Positions 43,601 to 50,465 of a DNA stretch of 64,000 bases are shown here, piece after piece. Within the stretch, counting starts at the first letter, position 1. Each line of letters starts with the position of its first letter. The notes beneath the pieces are model-generated. The model saw only the letters and a program-made list of their open reading frames with translations. It did not search any database and was not told the DNA's origin. Location: contig JBAZDQ010000006.1 in assembly GCA_041654355.1 (NCBI GenBank), positions 1-64,000 on the forward strand. The letters are read 5' to 3'. The position numbers and the translations under genes are program-made. Origin of the DNA: DMER64 sp041654355. Its GTDB lineage: Bacteria > Bacteroidota > Bacteroidia > Bacteroidales > UBA932.

Positions 43601-44188
43601 GTCCAGATTTAACGGGACTATGGAACAATGTGCGGGTAACCCCAGGGACTTGTTAACCCTGGATTCCACAAAATTGTTACTGAACGGGAAATCCGTCCGG
43701 ATCAGTATTCCCGTAATAATGGTCACGTCTTCTTTGGTGAAAGCCCTTACCACGTACCAGGCACTTCCCAGATTCAGATACTGTTCTGTTTGATCCACTC
43801 CAGAAAGCGGCTGGTGCATACTGGTATTCCTGGAAAAAAAAGAAAAATCAGGAAACATGGCCCCGGGACTGTAACTGTCGTTTATAATGGGGAAGGTGTT
43901 GATCCATGAAATGAGACTGTCCCGGTAATACTTGTAAACGACCATGTCCTGATCAACATCTTTGCCTGAAAGATCGGAGACTGCGTCCTTTTCCAGTTCC
44001 CTCAAAGCAATTTCCTCAACAGCGTATTGTTTGCGATGAATGACTTTTTCTACATTAACCAATCGCATCATGCGTTGGTTGTGGGAAGTCAACTCAAAAA
44101 AAGACAAAACCAGGCTTATCACTGCAATTATCAGTGGTATAAGGAATTTTCTCTTCCGTAGTTTTTCAGGTAATGTCGGTATCTTCAT
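40622..44188 (-). CDS. Large NtrY-like membrane sensor histidine kinase
   Basis: An 1188-residue sensor kinase with about ten membrane segments: one near 13-35, a block of about seven between 230 and 440, further ones near 690-715 and 730-755, and one near 885-905 before the HAMP region. Extracytoplasmic sensing regions lie at about 36-230, 455-690 and 755-885. The kinase core has the phosphorylated histidine H978 (QIAHEIKNPLTPMRLSIQHL), the N box (NLLSNAVQS) and the G boxes (DNGSGVSPENH, KGTGLGLAICRG). PLTPM after the H box is typical of NtrY. The ligand is unknown. It shares a leftward transcript with rlmH (4-nt overlap). Confidence 0.9.
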   Translation of the reverse strand: MKIPTLPEKLRKRKFLIPLIIAVISLVLSFFELTSHNQRMMRLVNVEKVIHRKQYAVEEIALRELEKDAVSDLSGKDVDQDMVVYKYYRDSLISWINTFPIINDSYSPGAMFPDFSFFSRNTSMHQPLSGVDQTEQYLNLGSAWYVVRAFTKEDVTIITGILIRTDFPFSNNFVESRVNKSLGLPAHCSIVPLNLDEGFIVFGKDDGVLFTILSDTSMQSYSEGVILRWFAIVMILLAMLMFYIRNRQVVFAMALISGLCMLRFLTYVYSSYLQLDILFFSPLLFAGGPMENSLAAMILNTICVFIGTWAVYLARSDLNTIRQNLKKPFRFLTDGLIVLFASGIILLIHHTLKALTMDSNIVLELFKLDEISGYTIVAYVIVALLFLSFFLLIRTLLSVNRISERSFFGGNRFTYLFVFAAALYSLLTVSLYGKEKELNLYKVWTQKMSIERDLELEMQLRRVEERIAIDPILSVMIQMEQDHDLILSRIRETYFQDFLQKYQIQITICEPGDVLIVAGLPRPVSCYQFFHSELLRNGTPLAENSRFYNIDNKLGNISYIGVFTYYSYSGSQDLYIELDSRYIKDALGYPSLLSDRSQLDRFKLPYDHSYAKYIDDRLVSNSGKYVYASKLTEPPREGFNSRKEGRSFHFMYKTGNKVLVISRPLRTPVPYLVSLSYLFLFYGLIFVLALGLMKENDLSINLPRNSFRRKITFLLVGLLVVALVLMAVGSIGFGLKLYEETNSSQMQDQMDAARASLEEYVRFADRTPDPMENVVELMNTINRLSSNVQIHVNLYDPHGRLMRSSQPEIFERHLLSARMNGTAFLQMHMEEKPQFIQKERIGSLTYFSMYTPLYNTHGELVAYINIPYLSGQTDVTKDTSSIVAAIVNLYLLLLLGAVFVSVAFSNQITRPLAELEDKISRLDVTRQPEHIHYNSDDELGVLVNAYNKMADDLNESTKRLAQSEREQAWREMARQIAHEIKNPLTPMRLSIQHLIRLKQEGSPKWLEHFDKIVASLLEQIDILSNAASEFSNFSRFNTEDPVEVDLNVLIREQMVLFSTFENIRIHFESNVRHATVKVRRTQWVSVLVNLLSNAVQSVQGQAIGVISVQLKDEGETYLISVADNGSGVSPENHHKLFKPNFTTKSKGTGLGLAICRGIVEQYRGEIFYTSSEWGGACFNVRIPKQPVI

Positions 44189-44658
44189 TCGTGGTGGTAA
44201 GCTTCTCCCTTAATGATGGTAAAACACCTGTAAATTTGTTCTATACACAATAAACGTACCAGTTGATGCGGGAAAGTTAAAGAGGATAATGACCAGGTTG
44301 CCTGTGCCCGGTTCCGTACCTCTTCAGAAAACCCATAAGGCCCGCCAAGGGCAAAAACGAGCGTACGCGTCCCTTTTTGGATGTGTTGTTCAATTTGGAA
44401 CGACATTTGCTTAGATGTATACGTGCTGCCCTTCTCATCAAAAAGAACCAGATGGTCTCCAGCTTTGATGTTTTTCAACAGCAAACGGCCTTCTTTCTCT
44501 TTGATCTGATGGCAGGACAATGAAGAAGTGTTCTTAACATCGGGCAATTCCAAACGTGTAAAACGAACGTAGTGAACCAATCGTTTTTCATAATCCCGGA
44601 TGCCTTCAAGCAGGTACTTTTCCTGCGTTTTGCCTATGCAAAGCAACACCATATTCAT
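44185..44658 (-). CDS. rlmH: 23S rRNA (pseudouridine-1915-N3) methyltransferase
   Basis: SPOUT methyltransferase acting on helix 69 of assembled ribosomes. The 157-residue protein has the RlmH cofactor motif FALGGPYGFSEEV, the LSSLTFPHQLVRLLCIEQIYR helix and the C-terminal YHHE. The -7 box ends 4 nt before the ATG, suggesting a leaderless message. Confidence 0.96.
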   Translation of the reverse strand: MNMVLLCIGKTQEKYLLEGIRDYEKRLVHYVRFTRLELPDVKNTSSLSCHQIKEKEGRLLLKNIKAGDHLVLFDEKGSTYTSKQMSFQIEQHIQKGTRTLVFALGGPYGFSEEVRNRAQATWSLSSLTFPHQLVRLLCIEQIYRCFTIIKGEAYHHE

Positions 44659-44662
44659 TGGG

Positions 44663-44670
44663 CAAAAGTA
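44663..44670 (-). promoter_or_regulatory. -7 promoter box for rlmH and the NtrY-like kinase
   Basis: Reverse strand TACTTTTG, a TAnnTTTG match, exactly 4 nt (CCCA) before the rlmH ATG. Confidence 0.6.
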
Positions 44671-44710
44671 AGAAATTATGTGTAACTTGCCGTTGATTTA
44701 AGTTATTGTT

Positions 44711-45121
44711 ATGATAAGGAAGACGATCTTATCCCTGTTTCTGGCATGTTTTTACTCGATCATTCCATCTACTGCGTATTCCCAGGATGATGAGTCCAAA
44801 GTCTTGTTCACTTCCATAGGAGATGACCTCAAGAGTGGGGATGCAGCTGTATTTGCCCAATGGTTTGCCGAGGACATGGAAGTAGATGTGTTGGGGAGTG
44901 CGGGTGTATGCAGTCGCAGCCAGGCCAGACAACTTATGAAAAATTTCTACGAAAGGTATACTCCCAAATCATTTTCAATCGTACACATGAGCGGTTCCCT
45001 TCCTATGCGCTATTGCATAGGTAATCTTATAGCCGGAGGCGAACGTTTCCGGGTGACCCTTTTTGTTAAATCCCAAAGAGAAACCCATCATCTTCAGCAA
45101 ATTCGTATAGAAAAAGATTGA
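44711..45121 (+). CDS. DUF4783 exported protein
   Basis: A 136-residue protein of unknown function with a signal peptide (about 1-24, ending AYSQ) and an NTF2-like layout: LFTSIGDDLKSGDAAVFAQW followed by a cystatin/NTF2-type sheet (FSIVHMSGSLPMRYCIGNLI, FRVTLFVKS). It matches the DUF4783 family of Bacteroidales by size and pattern. A poor -7-like TAACTTGC lies at 44683-44690. It stands alone between divergent rlmH and convergent der, whose stop is one base away. Confidence 0.78.
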   Translation: MIRKTILSLFLACFYSIIPSTAYSQDDESKVLFTSIGDDLKSGDAAVFAQWFAEDMEVDVLGSAGVCSRSQARQLMKNFYERYTPKSFSIVHMSGSLPMRYCIGNLIAGGERFRVTLFVKSQRETHHLQQIRIEKD

Positions 45122-45122
45122 T

Positions 45123-46427
45123 CTACTTCTGTCTCATGAAGATCTGTACAGGAGTCCCGGATAAATCAAAATGAGACCTGAGTTTGTTTTCCAGGAAACG
45201 TTTGTAGTTTTCACGTACGTATTGAGGCAAATTGCAGAAAAATGCAAACGAAGGGCATACTGTAGGCAATTGTGTCACGTATTTGATCTTGACAAATTTA
45301 CCCTTGTATGCAGGCGGCGGATAATTTTCGATCTCGGGCAGCATCACTTCATTAAGCCGGGAAGTAGGAATGCGCCGGGATCTGTTTTCAAATACTTTGG
45401 CCGCTGCATTCAGCACGTTCATGATTCGTTGTTTTTTAACCACAGACGAAAAAATAATTGGAACATCATTGAACGGAGCCAGGCGTTCCCGGACATTTTT
45501 TTCGTATTCCTTCAACGTGTTGGTCTCTTTTTCAACCAAATCCCATTTGTTGACTACAATAACACATCCTTTTTTGTTCCGGATGATAAGCTGAAAAATG
45601 TTCATGTCCTGGGATTCTACCCCAAGGGTGGCGTCAAGCATCAGGATGCATACGTCTGAATACTCAATGGCCCTTACGGCCCTCATGGAAGAATAAAATT
45701 CCAGATCTTCCTTTGTCTTTGTTTTTTTTCTCAGGCCGGCAGTGTCTACCAGCATAAAATCATGTCCGAATTTATTGTACCGTGTTGTTATGGCATCCCT
45801 TGTGGTACCGGCCAGCGGTGTTACAATATTCCTTTCTTCTCCCAGAAAAGCATTGGTTAAGGATGATTTTCCCACATTAGGCCTTCCCACAATAGCAATA
45901 TGCGGTATTTCATGTTCTTCCTCTGAGGATTGATCCTGAGGAAGCATTTCCAGTACTTTATCCAAAAGGTCTCCCGTACCGCTTCCGCTAACGGCAGCTA
46001 TGGATACGGGATCTCCCAAACCCAGGGCATGAAATTCATAGGAGTCGTATATTTTTCCTCCGTGATCCACTTTGTTCACGGCCACAATTACCGCTTTGTC
46101 CGATTTTCTGAGTATCCGGGCAATGCTCTGGTCGTAATCGGTTATGCCGGTCTGTACATCTACCACAAAGATCACGGCATCTGATTCTTCTATGGCAAGC
46201 ATAACCTGTTTACGGATCTGTTCTTCAAAGATATCTTCTGTATTTTCAGCATAACCACCCGTATCAATTATAGAAAACTCCCTGCCGTTCCAGTCTGTTT
46301 TGCCGTAATGACGGTCACGGGTTACGCCCGCAGTCTGATCCACGATCGCCTGGCGTTTTCCCACCAGTCTGTTAAATAAAGTGGATTTTCCCACATTAGG
46401 TCTGCCTACAATCGCAACAATGCTCAT
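45123..46427 (-). CDS. der: Ribosome-assembly GTPase Der (EngA)
   Basis: Tandem-GTPase needed for 50S assembly. The 434 residues contain G domain 1 (GRPNVGKST at 8-16, DTGGYAE, NKVD), G domain 2 (GRPNVGKSS near 183, DTAGLRKK, NKWD) and a C-terminal KH-like domain (YVTQLPTVCPSFAFFCN). It is the last gene of prs-nadE-small membrane protein-der. Confidence 0.97.
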   Translation of the reverse strand: MSIVAIVGRPNVGKSTLFNRLVGKRQAIVDQTAGVTRDRHYGKTDWNGREFSIIDTGGYAENTEDIFEEQIRKQVMLAIEESDAVIFVVDVQTGITDYDQSIARILRKSDKAVIVAVNKVDHGGKIYDSYEFHALGLGDPVSIAAVSGSGTGDLLDKVLEMLPQDQSSEEEHEIPHIAIVGRPNVGKSSLTNAFLGEERNIVTPLAGTTRDAITTRYNKFGHDFMLVDTAGLRKKTKTKEDLEFYSSMRAVRAIEYSDVCILMLDATLGVESQDMNIFQLIIRNKKGCVIVVNKWDLVEKETNTLKEYEKNVRERLAPFNDVPIIFSSVVKKQRIMNVLNAAAKVFENRSRRIPTSRLNEVMLPEIENYPPPAYKGKFVKIKYVTQLPTVCPSFAFFCNLPQYVRENYKRFLENKLRSHFDLSGTPVQIFMRQK

Positions 46428-46611
46428 TTTTGTTTTTTTTCAAAAGGGTTCGTTCTTCCTGGTTGGGACACATGATTCCCCGGTCCTTCATGTTTTTATT
46501 CCTGCCGATGGAAGAATCCGGGAATCTTCCGTTTTTACTAAAGATCACGGCAATACTCATCCCTGTGATCCCAAGGGCTAGTAAAATAAGAGTTAGCAGG
46601 AAAACGGTCAT
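46396..46611 (-). CDS. Small conserved single-pass membrane protein
   Basis: A 71-residue protein with one N-terminal membrane helix (about 2-24) followed by a short polar segment containing GRFPDSSIGRNKNMKDRGIMC. From memory this pattern (a [KR]FP-x5-NK-[AM]-x3-GI-x-C tail) recurs in small membrane or secreted proteins of Bacteroidales that sit between nadE and der. It overlaps nadE by 4 nt and runs 32 nt into der in another frame. Function unknown. Confidence 0.65.
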   Translation of the reverse strand: MTVFLLTLILLALGITGMSIAVIFSKNGRFPDSSIGRNKNMKDRGIMCPNQEERTLLKKNKNEHCCDCRQT

Positions 46612-47444
46612 GAGTTATACCTTAAACACTTGTATTCCGGGAGCAATGGATTATCCGTGACCACAAGAAGCGGAGGTAACTGATGTCCTTTGAAAGAGGT
46701 TTGTTTAATTTTTGTGGCAACCCACGCTGCTTTTCCTGTTCCTCCTCCACCCAGAGCGGTATCATCGGCAGACCTGCCCTCTTCAATAAGTCCGTAAAGA
46801 ATGGGGTCCAGTTCTTCGTATTCGGGCATGCAGTCACTGTCTTTCTGGTCTATGTGCAACTCGGCAGAGGGCTCTTTTTTTATGGTGTGGGCCGGTATGC
46901 GTTCTCCGTTCCTGTTCAGGTATGCCGCCAGATCGTAGACATCCGTTTTGTATATATCACCAATGACCATCAGGGCTCCAACCAGATCTCCGTACAATGT
47001 TCCGTAACCCATGGCCAGTTCGCTTTTATTGCTTGTGTTGAGGACCAGATGACCCTTTTTATTGGAATAGGCCATCAGGAGGACAGCCCTGATCCGTGCC
47101 TGAATATTTTCTTCAGTGACATCGTGCGGAGCGTGTTCAAAGACCGGAGCCAGCTCACGTACAAACTTGTGAAATATGGGGTCAATAGGTATTATGTTAT
47201 AAGCAATCTCGTTGAGGGTGCATAATTTCAGTGCATCTGTAAGGGAATGAACTGTAGAATAGGGCCCGGGCATCATCAGTCCGTGAACGTTCTCTTTGCC
47301 CAGGGCGTCCTGTGCCAGGCAAGCCACAACGGCAGAGTCAATCCCCCCCGATATGCCAACTACGGCACGTTCTTTACCGGCTTCACTAAAAAATTGCCTG
47401 ATGCCGTGGGTCAGTGTCCTGTAGATCTCTTCTGACGTTTTCAT
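46608..47444 (-). CDS. nadE: NAD synthetase, ammonia-dependent
   Basis: Last step of NAD synthesis, amidating deamido-NAD. The 278-residue protein has the ATP-pyrophosphatase loop SGGIDSAVVA, NTSNKSELAMGYGTLYGD and the KKEPSAELHIDQKDSD segment. No glutaminase domain, so ammonia is the expected nitrogen donor. Its start overlaps the prs stop by one base. Confidence 0.96.
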   Translation of the reverse strand: MKTSEEIYRTLTHGIRQFFSEAGKERAVVGISGGIDSAVVACLAQDALGKENVHGLMMPGPYSTVHSLTDALKLCTLNEIAYNIIPIDPIFHKFVRELAPVFEHAPHDVTEENIQARIRAVLLMAYSNKKGHLVLNTSNKSELAMGYGTLYGDLVGALMVIGDIYKTDVYDLAAYLNRNGERIPAHTIKKEPSAELHIDQKDSDCMPEYEELDPILYGLIEEGRSADDTALGGGGTGKAAWVATKIKQTSFKGHQLPPLLVVTDNPLLPEYKCLRYNS

Positions 47445-48394
47445 TATAGAGTGAATTTACTGCTGATAGACTGGTAATTGTATACCTTGTTGATAATATC
47501 TGCAAATTCACGTGCTATGGATAACACTTTGATTTTGCCCTTGTCTACGTTAGGATCCGAACATAAGGGAATGGTATCGGTAACTATCACCTCTTCCAGG
47601 GACGAATTGGCTATTGTATTGTATGCCAGTCCGGACAAAACAGGATGGGTGGCCATAGCCCTTACGCTGCGGGCACCTTTTGACATCATCATTTCCGAAG
47701 CCCGTGCGATCGTTCCGGCTGTATCTATCATATCGTCCAGGATGATGATATTCCTGTCCTTCACATCTCCTATGGCAGTCATGCTTCCCACAACGTTCGC
47801 TTTTTCCCGGGATTTATGACAAATGATCAGCGGACATTCCAGTTTCCGGGAATAGGCATTGGCTCTTTTGGCACCCCCCATATCGGGAGCTGCCACCGAC
47901 AGATTTTCCAGATTCAGGTTTTTAATGTAAGGAACAAAAACGGAACTTGAATACACGTGATCAACAGGAAAATCAAAGAATCCCTGGATCTGGTCCGCAT
48001 GCAGGTCCATAGTCATAACCCTGTCGCAGCCTGCAGCTTCCAGCAGGTTAGCAACCATCTTGGCCCCGATCGAGACCCTTGGTCTGTCTTTACGGTCCTG
48101 CCTTGCCCAGCCGAAATATGGGATTACTGCAATCACTTTGTAAGCCGAGGCTCTTTTTGCTGCATCGATGGTCAGCAGAAGTTCAAAGAGGTTATCAACC
48201 GGGGGGAAAGTGGATTGAATGATAAAAATGGTGGAACCTCTGACGCTTTCGTCAAAAGCCGGTTGAAATTCTCCGTCGCTGAACACAGTGACCGATGACA
48301 GCCCCAGGGGCATACTCAGGTGAGAAGCAATACGTTCGGCAAGATATCGGGATCCGCGACAGGAGAATATTTTAAATAAATGCAGATGATCCAT
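47444..48394 (-). CDS. prs: Ribose-phosphate pyrophosphokinase
   Basis: Makes PRPP from ribose 5-phosphate and ATP. The 316-residue protein has the flexible loop region YFGWARQDRKDRPRVSIGAK, the histidine-containing MDLHADQIQGFF and the PRPP-binding IIILDDMIDTAGTI. It supplies PRPP used by hpt, purine and NAD routes elsewhere in the window. The promoter at 48416-48423 gives a leader of roughly 17 nt. Confidence 0.97.
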   Translation of the reverse strand: MDHLHLFKIFSCRGSRYLAERIASHLSMPLGLSSVTVFSDGEFQPAFDESVRGSTIFIIQSTFPPVDNLFELLLTIDAAKRASAYKVIAVIPYFGWARQDRKDRPRVSIGAKMVANLLEAAGCDRVMTMDLHADQIQGFFDFPVDHVYSSSVFVPYIKNLNLENLSVAAPDMGGAKRANAYSRKLECPLIICHKSREKANVVGSMTAIGDVKDRNIIILDDMIDTAGTIARASEMMMSKGARSVRAMATHPVLSGLAYNTIANSSLEEVIVTDTIPLCSDPNVDKGKIKVLSIAREFADIINKVYNYQSISSKFTL

Positions 48395-48415
48395 TGTCCC
48401 TTAGGTTAGATGGGG

Positions 48416-48423
48416 CAAAGATA
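48416..48423 (-). promoter_or_regulatory. -7 promoter box for prs-nadE-der
   Basis: Reverse strand TATCTTTG, a TAnnTTTG match, 21 nt upstream of the prs ATG and 16 nt downstream of the engB stop. Confidence 0.55.
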
Positions 48424-48439
48424 ATAAGAAAATGGACAA

Positions 48440-49039
48440 TCACCTGTTTTCCTCAAGTACAGATTCCATATATTCCAGAAGTTCTTTTCTGCCGGAAGCT
48501 GTTTTTGAAGATACGGCAAATAACGGGGGAAGGGGTTCCCAGTAAATGGAAAGCGCTTCTATAAAACTGTTGGTTTGTTTTTGCAGAGCTGTTTTGGACA
48601 GTTTGTCCGCTTTGGTAAGTACCAAAGCAAAAGGAATTTGCCAGGATCCCAGTTTCATAAGAAAATCCAGATCTATTTTCTGTAACGGATGCCTGCAATC
48701 CAACAATACAAACAATAGGACCATTTGTGGTGTACGGTTTATGTAATTTTGGATCATGACTTCCAGACGAGCCCTGATAGTTTTGGAAATTTTGGCGAAT
48801 CCGTATCCGGGAAGATCGGTTATGATCCATTGTCCGTTAATAAGAAATTTGTTGATGCATTGTGTTTTGCCCGGTGTGGAGGACGTATGTGCCAGTCCTT
48901 TTGTCCTGCACAGCATATTTATAAGGGAAGATTTTCCCACGTTGGACCTTCCAATAAAAGCAAACTCAACCGGTGCGTTTCCCTCAGGTCCTTCTGTTTT
49001 TGTGAAACTTCCCTGGAAAATGGCGTGATTTATTTCCAT
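48440..49039 (-). CDS. engB: Ribosome-biogenesis GTPase EngB/YsxC
   Basis: GTPase of 50S assembly. The 199-residue protein has GRSNVGKSSLIN (G1), STPGKTQ (G2), DLPGYGFA (G3), TKAD (G4) and SSKTASGR near the C-terminus. The start is ATG 49039 (MEINHAIFQGSF); the longer frame to 49198 runs through the divergent promoter region. It stands alone, with a near-consensus -7 box four bases from the ATG. Confidence 0.95.
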   Translation of the reverse strand: MEINHAIFQGSFTKTEGPEGNAPVEFAFIGRSNVGKSSLINMLCRTKGLAHTSSTPGKTQCINKFLINGQWIITDLPGYGFAKISKTIRARLEVMIQNYINRTPQMVLLFVLLDCRHPLQKIDLDFLMKLGSWQIPFALVLTKADKLSKTALQKQTNSFIEALSIYWEPLPPLFAVSSKTASGRKELLEYMESVLEENR

Positions 49040-49043
49040 GAGG

Positions 49044-49051
49044 CTAAGGTA
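49044..49051 (-). promoter_or_regulatory. Probable -7 promoter box for engB
   Basis: Reverse strand TACCTTAG differs from TAnnTTTG at one conserved position and sits exactly 4 nt (CCTC) before the ATG, the same spacing as hpt, rlmH and xseA. Confidence 0.4.
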
Positions 49052-49073
49052 ACGTTTTTCTGAGATTTTAACG

Positions 49074-49081
49074 TAAATTTG
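49074..49081 (+). promoter_or_regulatory. -7 promoter box for xseA operon
   Basis: TAAATTTG matches TAnnTTTG and lies exactly 4 nt (TAAC) before the xseA ATG, indicating a leaderless message. Confidence 0.6.
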
Positions 49082-49085
49082 TAAC

Positions 49086-50252
49086 ATGGAGAGGCTGGAT
49101 CTGATAGATTTACAAAAGCGACTGGAATGTGCTGTTAATGAAGCTTTTAAAGAACCTTGCTGGGTGCGTGCAGAAATTAGCCGGATGGATGTACGCAACG
49201 GTCATTGCCATTTGGAACTGGTGCAGAAAGAACCCCAAACTGACAAACTGCTGGCTAAAGCCCAGGCTGTCATCTGGGCAGGTGTCTTTTCCATGCTGAG
49301 CCCCTTTTTCAGAACTACTGCCGGCATGGAACTTCGTGCCGGGTTACAAGTGCTGTTGTGCGTGGAGCCCCGGTTTCACGCGCTCTATGGACTCAGCCTG
49401 GTAGTGAGTGATATAGATCCTTCATACACACTGGGAGGGTTGGAGCTGGAAAGAAGAAAAACCCTGGAACGATTGGAACGAGAAGGGATCCTGAACATGA
49501 ACAGAGAATTGCCCTTTCCCCGAATACCCCTGCGTCTGGCGGTAATTTCTTCCCCGACAGCTGCCGGATACCAGGACTTTACCAATCACCTTGGGGCTTC
49601 TTGCTTTGGTTTCCTGATAAAATTGTATCCGGCACTTATGCAGGGAAGCGATGCCCCGGACAGCATCATTAAAGCCATGGAACAGGTAGCAAATACCGCA
49701 ATTCCTTTTGATCTGCTCATAATGATACGCGGAGGAGGTGCCGTTGCAGACCTGCATTGTTACGATAATTACGACCTGGCTGCACACATAGCCCAGTTTC
49801 CTCTGCCGGTAATAACCGGTATAGGTCACCAGAGGGATACACACATAGCCGACAGGGTGGCAGCCATGTCGCTGAAAACACCTACAGCCGTGGCTGATTT
49901 TCTGGCAGGTTTGCTGGAACAGGAAGAAGATAGTCTGATTCAATTGTCCCATAGGCTGGAACGCGCTGTATACAACCGGATCAGCCGGGAAAATCAAGAT
50001 TTGGGGCATATGCTGAAAGACATAAAAGGTGCCGTCAGGTGGCTTGTTCAGCAACACGCCCATACACTGGATATCCTGGAACAGCGCATCCGCAAGAACA
50101 ATCCGCTCACATTGCTTGAGAAAGGTTATTCCCTGACATTGTGTGAGGGTAAAACCATAAGGGACGCTGCCATGCTGAAACCCGGAGACAAAGTGCATAC
50201 CGTAGTCAGAAAAGGAGCTTTTGATGCAATGGTGGAAAACGTTGAACTATAA
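49086..50252 (+). CDS. xseA: Exodeoxyribonuclease VII large subunit
   Basis: Catalytic subunit of the single-strand-specific exonuclease VII. The 388-residue protein has the N-terminal OB fold (WVRAEISRMDVRNGHCHLEL), the catalytic region (AVISSPTAAGYQDF, IRGGGAVADLHCYDNYDLA, TGIGHQRDTHIADRVA, TPTAVADFL) and a coiled-coil that contacts XseB. It is shorter than E. coli XseA (456 aa), mainly in the coiled-coil. xseB follows after 6 nt. Confidence 0.96.
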   Translation: MERLDLIDLQKRLECAVNEAFKEPCWVRAEISRMDVRNGHCHLELVQKEPQTDKLLAKAQAVIWAGVFSMLSPFFRTTAGMELRAGLQVLLCVEPRFHALYGLSLVVSDIDPSYTLGGLELERRKTLERLEREGILNMNRELPFPRIPLRLAVISSPTAAGYQDFTNHLGASCFGFLIKLYPALMQGSDAPDSIIKAMEQVANTAIPFDLLIMIRGGGAVADLHCYDNYDLAAHIAQFPLPVITGIGHQRDTHIADRVAAMSLKTPTAVADFLAGLLEQEEDSLIQLSHRLERAVYNRISRENQDLGHMLKDIKGAVRWLVQQHAHTLDILEQRIRKNNPLTLLEKGYSLTLCEGKTIRDAAMLKPGDKVHTVVRKGAFDAMVENVEL

Positions 50253-50258
50253 TTCTAT

Positions 50259-50465
50259 ATGAAAAAGAAAACAGAGCTGAATTACGAACAGGCAAGGGAA
50301 GAACTGGATACGCTGGTAGCATCGCTGGAGCAACCCGATGCTGATCTGGGTGTGATCTCGACAAAAGTAAAAAGGGCCCTGGAACTGGTTGCCTTTTGCA
50401 AGAATTATTTACATCAGGTTCAGGAAGATGCTGAAAAAACGCTCGATTCCTATGAAAAGGAATAA
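50259..50465 (+). CDS. xseB: Exodeoxyribonuclease VII small subunit
   Basis: Small helical subunit that decorates the XseA coiled-coil. 68 residues with the family pattern YEQAREELDTLVASLEQPDADL followed by the second helix. Its last 14 nt are overlapped by the start of the porin gene. Confidence 0.92.
   Translation: MKKKTELNYEQAREELDTLVASLEQPDADLGVISTKVKRALELVAFCKNYLHQVQEDAEKTLDSYEKE

Noticed and set aside
49422..50198. 258-codon open frame antisense to xseA.
   Set aside because: xseA is unmistakable on the other strand; the antisense frame shows no recognisable domain and no promoter or start context.
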